Part shown: one piece after another, positions 1 to 5,188 of the stretch
How the letters are laid out: each line of letters begins with the position of its first letter
Position numbering within the stretch: position 1 is the stretch's first letter
Source: Nocardioidaceae bacterium
GTDB lineage: Bacteria > Actinomycetota > Actinomycetes > Propionibacteriales > Nocardioidaceae
Direction of reading: 5' to 3'
NCBI GenBank assembly: GCA_025966335.1
Contig: JAICRS010000192.1
Span: 1-5,828 of the forward strand
Length of the DNA stretch: 5,828 nt
Position numbers and translations under genes: made by a program
Notes under the pieces: generated by a model
Database searches by the model: none
What the model was told of the DNA's origin: nothing
Seen by the model: the letters and a program-made list of their open reading frames with translations, nothing else

Positions 1-915
1 AAGGAGCAGCGGAAGTACTTCGGCGGCGGGGACGCCGACGAGATCACCATGCTGTTCGACTTCATCGGCATGCAGAACCTCTACCTGTCCTTCGCCCGCC
101 AGGACGCCCGGCCGCTCGAACGCGCGATCAGTCGGCGTCCGCAGATCTCCTCCGACAACCAGTGGGCCAGCTTCCTCCGCAACCACGACGAGCTGACGCT
201 CGACAAGCTGTCCGACAAGGAGCGGCAGGAGGTCTTCGACGCCTTCGGACCCGACCCGGACATGCAGCTGTTCGATCGTGGGCTGCGGCGGCGGCTGCCG
301 ACCATGTTCGACGGGGACCCGCGCCGGACCCGGATGGCCTACAGCCTGATGTTCTCGCTTCCGGGTACGCCGGTGCTGTTCTACGGCGAGGAGATCGGGA
401 TGGGCGAGAACCTGGAGATCCCCGGCCGACTGTCGGTGCGGAGCCCGATGCAGTGGTCCGACCAGAAGAACGGCGGGTTCTCGCGCGCCGCCTCGTCGCG
501 GCTCCGACGACCTGTGGTCGAGGGTGGGTTCGGCCCCGACCACGTGAATGTCGAGGCGCAGCGGGAGGATCCCGACTCGTTGCTCAACTTCATCTCGCTG
601 CTGATCCGCCGGTACCGGCAGTCACCCGAGCTCGGCTGGGCCGATCTGCAGGTGCTCGACCAGCCGCTCCGCCACGTGTTCGCCCACGAGTGCCGCTGGG
701 ACGACCGGCGACTGGTCGCCGTGCACAACCTGGGTCCGGACAGCTGCACCGTCCCCCTGCAGATCGACGAGTGCGACGACACGTGGCACCTGGTCGACCT
801 GCTGCAGAATGGCACCACCCCGGTCGACGAGAACGGGAAGGTGGAGGTCACCCTGGACGGCTACGGCTACCGGTGGCTGCGGCTGATGTCATCCGACAGC
901 CGCCGTCTCGCCTGA
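1..915 (+). CDS. Trehalose synthase-like GH13 alpha-amylase family enzyme (3' part, 5' end outside window)
   Basis: The reading frame is open from base 1 to the TGA at 913-915, giving 304 C-terminal residues. The ATG at 49 is internal, because coding sequence in the same frame precedes it. The family is glycoside hydrolase 13, whose trehalose synthase members interconvert maltose and trehalose in the cytoplasm. The clearest motif is FLRNHDE, conserved region IV of the (beta/alpha)8 barrel. Its Asp (codon 187-189) is the transition-state-stabilising residue. Next come SLPGTPVLFYGEEIGMG, RSPMQW and NGGFSRA, an order typical of TreS-type enzymes, then VNVEAQ. From roughly base 690 the fragment forms a beta-rich C-terminal domain ending in the usual GYGYRWLRL. 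The catalytic nucleophile and acid/base lie upstream of the window, so activity cannot be judged. No maltokinase domain is fused at the C-terminus. It could equally be an alpha-glucosidase-like GH13 member; the family call is firm, the substrate is not. Confidence 0.88.
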   Translation, partial: KEQRKYFGGGDADEITMLFDFIGMQNLYLSFARQDARPLERAISRRPQISSDNQWASFLRNHDELTLDKLSDKERQEVFDAFGPDPDMQLFDRGLRRRLPTMFDGDPRRTRMAYSLMFSLPGTPVLFYGEEIGMGENLEIPGRLSVRSPMQWSDQKNGGFSRAASSRLRRPVVEGGFGPDHVNVEAQREDPDSLLNFISLLIRRYRQSPELGWADLQVLDQPLRHVFAHECRWDDRRLVAVHNLGPDSCTVPLQIDECDDTWHLVDLLQNGTTPVDENGKVEVTLDGYGYRWLRLMSSDSRRLA

Positions 916-918
916 CGC

Positions 919-983
919 GGTGTGCACTCCGCGCCACCGATGACTTCCGGATGGCCTCCAGGTCTGATCGGGTGCACATCACC
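919..983. repeat. Inverted GTGCAC repeats between GH13 and hydrolase genes
   Basis: Within the 91-base spacer after the GH13 stop, TGTGCAC (921-927) and GTGCACA (972-978) are exact reverse complements 44 bases apart. Each contains the palindrome GTGCAC. The second copy also sits in a small GGTG/CACC hairpin (971-983). The arrangement could be a weak terminator for the GH13 gene or paired operator half-sites for the hydrolase gene, but a 7-base match of this kind can occur by chance. No convincing -35/-10 pair is visible. Confidence 0.25.
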
Positions 984-993
984 AGCGAGCAGC

Positions 994-999
994 GAGGAG
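994..999 (+). promoter_or_regulatory. Ribosome binding site of the alpha/beta hydrolase gene
   Basis: GAGGAG lies 7 bases upstream of the GTG at 1007. This is good anti-Shine-Dalgarno complementarity at ideal spacing. It fixes the GTG as the start and shows that the hydrolase has its own translation signal. Confidence 0.75.
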
Positions 1000-1006
1000 A
1001 ACCACT

Positions 1007-1840
1007 GTGACCACAACCGACTGGACGACCGGGGCGAAGGGCACCGGCCGGTACGTCGAAGTCAACGGCATCAACCTCTACGTCGAGACGCAGGGGACCG
1101 GGCAGCCGCTGATCCTGCTGCACGGCGGGCTCGGCTCCGGCGAGATGTTCGGCCCGATCCTCCCTGCACTGACCGAGCACCACCGGGTGATCGCCGTCGA
1201 CCTGCAGGGCCACGGCCGCACCGCGGACATCGACCGGCCGCTCGACATCAAGCTGATGGCCGATGACATCGGCGCGCTGATCGACCATCTCGAGCTGGAC
1301 GAGGTCGACCTCGTCGGCTACTCGCTCGGCGGCGGGGTAGCGCTGCAGACGGCGGCCAGGCACCCGGCGCACGTGCGCCGGCTCGTCGTCTGCTCGGCGA
1401 ACATCCGGCCGGACGCGATCTACCCAGAGATGCGCGCCCAGCAAGGCCAGGTCAACGCGGCGGCCGCGGAGTTCATGAAGGGCACGCCGATGTACGAGCT
1501 CTACCAGCGGGTCGCGCCGCACCCCGAGGACTTCCCGCGGCTGCTGGACAAGATCGGCGCCGCGATGGCCCAGGACTTCGACTTCACCGAGGAGGTCCGT
1601 AGCCTCCGGATGCCGACACTGATGATTGCCGCCGACGCCGACATGGCGCCGCCGAGCCACTACGTCGAGGTCTTCGAGCTGCTCGACGGTGGCCTGCGCG
1701 ACGGCGGCTGGGTGGGCGAGAACCGGCCGCGCGGCGGTCACGCGCTCGCGATCCTGCCCGGCCTGACGCACTACAACATCTTCAGCTCACCGCTGTTCGT
1801 CGCGACGGTCCTCGCCTTCCTCGACGCGCAACCGAGCTGA
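1007..1840 (+). CDS. Alpha/beta hydrolase fold protein
   Basis: The gene encodes a 277-residue soluble protein with all the landmarks of an alpha/beta hydrolase. The oxyanion-loop HGG is at residues 39-41 (LILLHGGLGSG). A DLQGHGRT segment (65-72) follows the third core strand. The nucleophile elbow is GYSLG (104-108), with Ser106 as the likely nucleophile. The catalytic acid is in the AADADM stretch (Asp210 or Asp212), and the likely catalytic His is His255 in LPGLTH. No signal peptide or membrane segment is seen, so it should be cytoplasmic. Length is normal for the family, which includes esterases, epoxide hydrolases, haloperoxidase-like enzymes and C-C hydrolases; the substrate cannot be read from the sequence. 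The GTG start is backed by a strong ribosome binding site. It lies 91 bases after the GH13 gene on the same strand, so co-transcription is possible but not indicated, and it converges with the DUF2786 gene. Confidence 0.9.
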   Translation: MTTTDWTTGAKGTGRYVEVNGINLYVETQGTGQPLILLHGGLGSGEMFGPILPALTEHHRVIAVDLQGHGRTADIDRPLDIKLMADDIGALIDHLELDEVDLVGYSLGGGVALQTAARHPAHVRRLVVCSANIRPDAIYPEMRAQQGQVNAAAAEFMKGTPMYELYQRVAPHPEDFPRLLDKIGAAMAQDFDFTEEVRSLRMPTLMIAADADMAPPSHYVEVFELLDGGLRDGGWVGENRPRGGHALAILPGLTHYNIFSSPLFVATVLAFLDAQPS

Positions 1841-1863
1841 GCCGATGGACCTGGAGCTCAGTG

Positions 1864-1890
1864 GCGGATCGCTGCTCAGATCCGCGGATC
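1864..1890. terminator. Inverted repeats between convergent genes, possible bidirectional terminator
   Basis: The spacer between the hydrolase stop (1840) and the DUF2786 stop (1899) contains GCGGATC (1864-1870) pairing exactly with GATCCGC (1879-1885) across an 8-base loop. An overlapping perfect 12-base palindrome, GATCCGCGGATC, lies at 1879-1890. Weaker outer pairing exists between GAGCT (1854-1858) and AGCTC (1896-1900). There is no T-tract, so this is not a classical intrinsic terminator. U-less hairpins between convergent genes are common in actinomycetes, and the position fits termination from both sides. Confidence 0.4.
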
Positions 1891-1898
1891 CGGCCAGC

Positions 1899-2639
1899 TC
1901 ACCCCGCGATCTGTCCCCGACGTCGACCCGACACCCGGGAACCGGTGCCGAGGTCGGCGCGCTGGCCGGCCTGCCACCCGGACCAGCCGCCGCTTCCGGA
2001 GAGCTGGCGGGCCTTGGCCTTGCGCAGGTGCGGGTACTCGTCGGTTACGGCGGCACTCACCACGGCGGAACGGTCCGCGAGGACCAGCGACACGCTCCGG
2101 CCCGTGGACTCCGGGCGGGCCTGCTCCGCCCGCGACTCGGCCCGGCGCTCGGCGTCCCGTAGCCGGCGGCTGACCGCAGTGGTGAAGCCGGCCAGCCAGG
2201 AGCGGCGGAACGCGGCGGTGCTCTCCCCGAACGGTGCCGGCGTCCGGGCCAGCGTCGAGGTGGCCTGCAGCAGCAGGCTGGTGTAGAGCAGCTCGGCGCG
2301 CAGCAGGTCCGACTCGTAGCCGAACAGGTGCAACGAGAGCTGCTTCGCTCCACCGACGTAACGGGCGCGCTGGACCGAGCGGCAGCGCAGCTCGAACGCG
2401 ACGCTGCTGAGCAGGCCGGCCTTGTCCAGGGCGTAGGGCGAGTCGAGGACGACGACCCGGTCGCCGACGACGTCCGAGGTCGGGTCCGCCTGGGCCAGCA
2501 GCGCGCGGTCGATGCCGTAGGCCGCGATCAGGTCAGCGGCCTTGGCGGTGTAGGTCTCCGCTTCCTCCGGCGTCGCGGCCGGGTCCTCCGCCTTGGCGAG
2601 GATCTTGCGCACCTTGGCGAGGATCTCTTGTTCGGTCAT
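1899..2639 (-). CDS. DUF2786 domain-containing protein
   Basis: The gene encodes 246 residues if it starts at the ATG at 2639. The first about 40 residues (EILAKVRKILAKAEDPAATPEEAETYTAKAADLIAAYGID in outline) form two helices with the KI-LLAKAED / T-EEAE-A-TAKA-LIA-YGID pattern that defines DUF2786. A middle helical region follows, with a TAVSRRLRDAERRAE stretch. The C-terminus has LVLADRS, then a GSGGWSGWQAGQRADLG stretch rich in Gly and Arg; this tail is typical of actinobacterial members. No signal peptide or membrane helix is seen. The molecular function of the family is unknown; homologues occur in bacteria and in phages. The start is uncertain. The ATG sits exactly before the conserved domain but has only a weak ribosome binding site. 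An in-frame GTG at 2729 would add 30 poorly conserved-looking residues and begin four bases after the permease stop. Confidence 0.85.
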   Translation of the reverse strand: MTEQEILAKVRKILAKAEDPAATPEEAETYTAKAADLIAAYGIDRALLAQADPTSDVVGDRVVVLDSPYALDKAGLLSSVAFELRCRSVQRARYVGGAKQLSLHLFGYESDLLRAELLYTSLLLQATSTLARTPAPFGESTAAFRRSWLAGFTTAVSRRLRDAERRAESRAEQARPESTGRSVSLVLADRSAVVSAAVTDEYPHLRKAKARQLSGSGGWSGWQAGQRADLGTGSRVSGRRRGQIAG

Positions 2640-2703
2640 GTCCGAGAACCATTCTGTGTGATCGGGTAGGTCCTCCGAACCGTGGCACCGGGCACGGACA
2701 GTT

Positions 2704-2721
2704 CGCCGGGCTCGCCCGGCG
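2704..2721 (-). terminator. Short GC hairpin after the ABC permease gene
   Basis: CGCCGGG (2704-2710) and CCCGGCG (2715-2721) form a perfect 7-bp stem with a CTCG/CGAG tetraloop. It starts about 12 bases beyond the permease stop on the minus strand. No U-tract follows, so it would be a U-less actinomycete-type terminator or a transcript-stabilising hairpin. It also lies within the leader of the DUF2786 gene and could attenuate read-through into it. Confidence 0.4.
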
Positions 2722-2725
2722 TTGT

Positions 2726-2750
2726 CCACAGGGTCAGCTGGCCACTGTGG
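2726..2750 (-). repeat. Imperfect palindrome spanning the permease stop codon
   Basis: CCACAG (2726-2731) pairs with CTGTGG (2745-2750). Between them GGTCAGCTGGCC (2732-2743) is itself nearly palindromic, with a single unpaired base at 2744 and one imperfect pair. The permease stop codon TGA (2736-2734) lies at its centre. With the neighbouring hairpin at 2704-2721 it makes two consecutive stem-loops at the end of the ABC operon, suggesting a terminator or mRNA 3'-end stabiliser. Confidence 0.35.
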
Positions 2751-4308
2751 CGACGACCCGGGACCGGACCACCGGATCGGCCCACTGCTGCGCGGTGCCG
2801 ACCAGCCGGTAGCTCGAGAAGAGCAGGAACGGCACCGCGATCAGCACCGACCAGTGCCAGTCGGAGATGCGGGCCGTGACGGTGAACATCATCCCGGTGA
2901 GCGTGGTGGACAGCGCCAGCCGGGCCGAGTAGCCGACCATCACCAGCGGCGGTGCCGGCGTGGCCCGGGCGCTGCGCATGTCGACGGAGAACGGTCGCCG
3001 TACCGACCACCGCAGTGACGCACCGACCACCTGCACGGTGACCACGACCGTCGCGCACAGCACCGCGACCAGCTGGGACAGCGTCGGTACTCCGGCGCGC
3101 ACCGACGCCAGCAGGAGGGTGAGCAGGCTGGCCAGCAGGAGGACCTCGACCAGCACCATCACCCGGGAGGCGAAGGCCACGGTGGCTGCCACCGGCAGGC
3201 TGTCCCGCCAGAGCGCTCCACGTCCGTCCAGGCACCAGGAGTTCACCCCGAACAACAGCGCGCCGCCGGAGGCGACCAGCCCGGGCAGGATGCACAGCAT
3301 CGCCCACTCGAGGGCGCCGGCCAGGGCGACGAGACCAGGCAGCACCGCCAGCACCGCGAGCCCCCGTCGGAGCGGGACCGACCGCCAGATGCCGACCCGG
3401 TCGGTGCGGACGAGTGCCGCGAAGTCCGAGGCCGGGTTCGTCCGCGGAGACTGCACCGAGCTCTCCAGGCGCAGCTCGTCGCGGGCCGGGCGGCGGGACA
3501 CCGCGTGCGCCATCAGGGCACCCGCGACGACGGCGAGCACCCCGAGAACGACGAGCCAGGCGATCGCCGTGAACCAGCCGGCCCATGCACCGCCCGAGCC
3601 GTAGAGGGCGGCCAGGGCGACCTGCAGCGTCGGCGCCTCGTCGAGCAGGGGGACCAGCCGGTCGGTCGCGATGAGCACGGCCGTCGTGACGATGAGGACG
3701 AGGACCAGGAGGCGCAGCGTCCAGTCACCGCGGGGCCCACGTCGTACCCACTCCGCCGTCCACGCGACCGCCTGGGCCAGCGCGGTCGCCACGAAGAGCC
3801 AGAGCAGCACCGGCACCTGCGCGGCCGGCAACCCCCTGGTCCCCACCACGAACGCGGTCGCGCCGAGGACGGTCCATCCCTGCATCAGCCAGGCGATGTT
3901 CAGCGGTGCCATCAGGAGCGCGCCGAGGTGGTCCGTGGTCGGGCTGACCGGGAAGGCCACCGCCTGTTCCCGCGGCAGCAGCTCGCGGCCACCACCGGAC
4001 GCCACCGCCGAGACGATCGCGATCACCAGCACGCCGAGGTAGGCGCTGGGCAGCAGCAGGAGGATGTCGGCGGACAGCACCAGGGTCTGGCCGTCGCTGC
4101 CGGCGGCGCCGGGCAGGTACGCGGGCAGCCACGCGGCGAGCACGGTCAGCACCGCGATCACGCCGAACGCACCCAGCGCGGTGCGCCGGCTCCGTCCACG
4201 CAGGGCGGCACCGCGGAACCGGAGCAGGGGTACGACGTCCGTGGTGGCTCGTCGCGCCTCGGGCTCCCTGTCTCGCGCCCGCTCAGTCCAGGAGCGCGCG
4301 GTAGACAC
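2734..4308 (-). CDS. Large polytopic ABC transporter permease (ABC-2-like, putative exporter)
   Basis: The protein is about 524 residues long and strongly hydrophobic. I count about twelve membrane segments, roughly at 46-68, 79-104, 128-156, 163-185, 198-216, 243-270, 315-334, 335-356, 375-403, 408-431, 455-478 and 485-503. A charged linker (about 271-314) divides them into two six-helix halves. A loop with RELLPREQAVAFPVS follows helix 2, and a loop with CLDGRGALWRDSLP follows helix 8; the latter resembles the N-x-x-x-x-DGxG-x(5)-P pattern of uncharacterised ABC-2 exporters. It is almost certainly the membrane partner of the ATPase encoded just upstream, with which it overlaps by about 26 bases. 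No ATP-binding motifs are present, and the substrate is unknown. Three in-frame GTG codons could start it (4323, 4314, 4308). I chose 4308 because AGGAAGG lies 5 bases upstream of it; the longest version is 529 residues. No signal peptide is needed, since helix 1 would insert the protein. Confidence 0.85.
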   Translation of the reverse strand: MSTARSWTERARDREPEARRATTDVVPLLRFRGAALRGRSRRTALGAFGVIAVLTVLAAWLPAYLPGAAGSDGQTLVLSADILLLLPSAYLGVLVIAIVSAVASGGGRELLPREQAVAFPVSPTTDHLGALLMAPLNIAWLMQGWTVLGATAFVVGTRGLPAAQVPVLLWLFVATALAQAVAWTAEWVRRGPRGDWTLRLLVLVLIVTTAVLIATDRLVPLLDEAPTLQVALAALYGSGGAWAGWFTAIAWLVVLGVLAVVAGALMAHAVSRRPARDELRLESSVQSPRTNPASDFAALVRTDRVGIWRSVPLRRGLAVLAVLPGLVALAGALEWAMLCILPGLVASGGALLFGVNSWCLDGRGALWRDSLPVAATVAFASRVMVLVEVLLLASLLTLLLASVRAGVPTLSQLVAVLCATVVVTVQVVGASLRWSVRRPFSVDMRSARATPAPPLVMVGYSARLALSTTLTGMMFTVTARISDWHWSVLIAVPFLLFSSYRLVGTAQQWADPVVRSRVVATVAS

Positions 4309-4999
4309 CGGCACCTTCCTCACCGCTCATGTCGTGGGCCGACACCTCGGCGACCGCGGAACCACCCCGGAGCACGATCGCGTGCTCGCACGCCTGGACG
4401 GCCAGCTCGCGCAGGTGGGTGGAGACCAGGACGGCGGCTCCCCGTGCCCGAGCGTCGGCGATCACGTCCATGGTCGCCTCGACGCCGAGCGGGTCAACGC
4501 CGTCGAACGGTTCGTCGAGGAGCAGGACGGCGGGGTCGTGGAACGCGGCGAGGACCACCGACATCCGGCGACCCATGCCGTGGCTGAAGCCGGCGGTGAC
4601 CCGGTGCGCGGCGCCGCCGAGGTCGAACTGCTCGAGCAGGTCGCGGGCGCGTTCCTCCCAGCCGTCCGGCAGCCGTCGCAGCCTTGCCGCGAGCTGGAGG
4701 TGCTCCCACGGGGTGGCCCGGGGCACGAGCCCGCCCACGTCGGGGCAGTAGCCGGTGAGCCGCTTGACGGTCAGCGCGTCGGTCCGGATGTCGTGACCAG
4801 CCACCGTCACCAGACCGCCGGTCGGCGGGATGACCCCCGCCAGGACCCGCATCGTGGTGGACTTGCCGGCGCCGTTGCGACCGAGCAGGGCGGTGGCGCT
4901 ACCGGCGTGCACGCGGAGGTCGATGCCCCGGACGGCATCGACCGGACCGAACCGCACCCACAGCGAGGAGACTTCGACGACAGGACTCGACACGGGCAC
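4283..4999 (-). CDS. ABC transporter ATP-binding protein
   Basis: The gene encodes a 238-residue cytoplasmic nucleotide-binding subunit of normal length. Walker A is GRNGAGKST (40-48). The Q-loop region reads TGYCPDVGG (82-90), with Asp87 where Gln is usual. The ABC signature is degenerate, FSHGMGRRM (138-146), a form common in ABC-2 export ATPases (compare SxGMxQR). Walker B is VLLLDEPFDGVDP (158-170), with Glu163 as the catalytic base. The H-loop is STHLRE, with His195. The D-loop (GVDP) is intact, so ATP hydrolysis should be possible. The GTG start at 4999 has GGGAG about 6 bases upstream; a second GTG at 4993 is too far from it. The 3' end overlaps the permease gene, implying translational coupling and a fixed subunit ratio. 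The ATPase probably works as a homodimer under the single large permease. The substrate cannot be inferred. Confidence 0.95.
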   Translation of the reverse strand: MPVSSPVVEVSSLWVRFGPVDAVRGIDLRVHAGSATALLGRNGAGKSTTMRVLAGVIPPTGGLVTVAGHDIRTDALTVKRLTGYCPDVGGLVPRATPWEHLQLAARLRRLPDGWEERARDLLEQFDLGGAAHRVTAGFSHGMGRRMSVVLAAFHDPAVLLLDEPFDGVDPLGVEATMDVIADARARGAAVLVSTHLRELAVQACEHAIVLRGGSAVAEVSAHDMSGEEGAGVYRALLD

Positions 5000-5004
5000 A
5001 AGTC

Positions 5005-5010
5005 TCCCAA
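5005..5010 (-). promoter_or_regulatory. Ribosome binding site of the ABC ATPase gene
   Basis: On the minus strand GGGAGA precedes the GTG at 4999 by about 5 bases, which supports this start over the GTG at 4993. The surrounding bases (about 5005-5055) are the most A/T-rich stretch of the spacer and are a plausible promoter area. No clear -35/-10 pair can be assigned. Confidence 0.55.
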
Positions 5011-5115
5011 GTAAAGGTCCGGCTCGCCCGGAAAAGCCCGAATCCGCCTATCTTGGTGCGCTACGGCCACGGCTCCGCCCGCGCCACGCGGCAGAGACCA
5101 CTGACGGGGCGGGCC

Positions 5116-5162
5116 GATCCTCAACCTGGGTGATCCTCGACCCGGCTCGGTGCTCGACTCGG
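5116..5162. repeat. Degenerate tandem repeat in the spacer between the dehydrogenase and ATPase genes
   Basis: Two adjacent 16-base units (5116-5131 and 5132-5147), both beginning GATCCTC, agree at 13 of 16 positions. A third partial unit at 5149-5162, containing CTCGACTCGG, matches the second at 11 of 14 positions. The array lies between the stop of the dehydrogenase gene and the start of the ABC ATPase gene. It could be a set of operator sites for the ABC operon or just drifted duplicated sequence. The rest of the 5000-5188 spacer shows only a 5-bp hairpin (CCGCG/CGCGG, 5079-5091) and nothing coding. Confidence 0.35.
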
Positions 5163-5188
5163 GGCGGCGTAGGGCCACATGGTGCGAC

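Noticed and set aside
49..51. ATG as a start for the GH13 gene
   Set aside because: In-frame coding sequence continues to base 1, and a full GH13 enzyme needs about 250 further N-terminal residues, so this Met is internal.
162..1010. Plus-strand frame of 282 codons overlapping the GH13 gene
   Set aside because: It is a shadow rich in Arg, Pro and Ala; the true frame carries the NHDE and PGTPVLFYGEE motifs.
848..1771. Long minus-strand open frame of 307 codons opposite the alpha/beta hydrolase
   Set aside because: It is rich in Arg, Val, Asp and His with no recognisable domain, and lies opposite a clear hydrolase gene with catalytic motifs. Such antisense frames are expected in GC-rich DNA.
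2636..3586. Minus-strand open frame of 316 codons in another frame of the permease
   Set aside because: It is rich in Arg, Gly, Ala and Pro with no membrane segments or motifs, and overlaps the hydrophobic permease frame on the same strand; it is a frame shadow.
3505..4587. Plus-strand open frame of 360 codons opposite the permease and ATPase
   Set aside because: The composition is low-complexity (Arg, Gly, Gln, His, Pro), with no domain and no ribosome binding site. The opposite strand has a coherent membrane protein and an intact ABC ATPase.
4064..5014. Plus-strand open frame of 316 codons opposite the ATPase
   Set aside because: It has no recognisable domain and is fully antisense to an ATPase with all key motifs.
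2709..5031. Shared 11-base word GGCTCGCCCGG at 2709-2719 and 5021-5031, flanking the ABC operon
   Set aside because: In almost 6 kb of GC-rich sequence several 11-base matches are expected by chance, and only the first copy sits in a perfect hairpin.
5000..5060. Possible promoter elements for the ABC operon (minus-strand CAAGAT or TTTACT as -10)
   Set aside because: Neither has a -35-like hexamer at 16-18 bases, and TTTACT would place the transcription start on the ribosome binding site.
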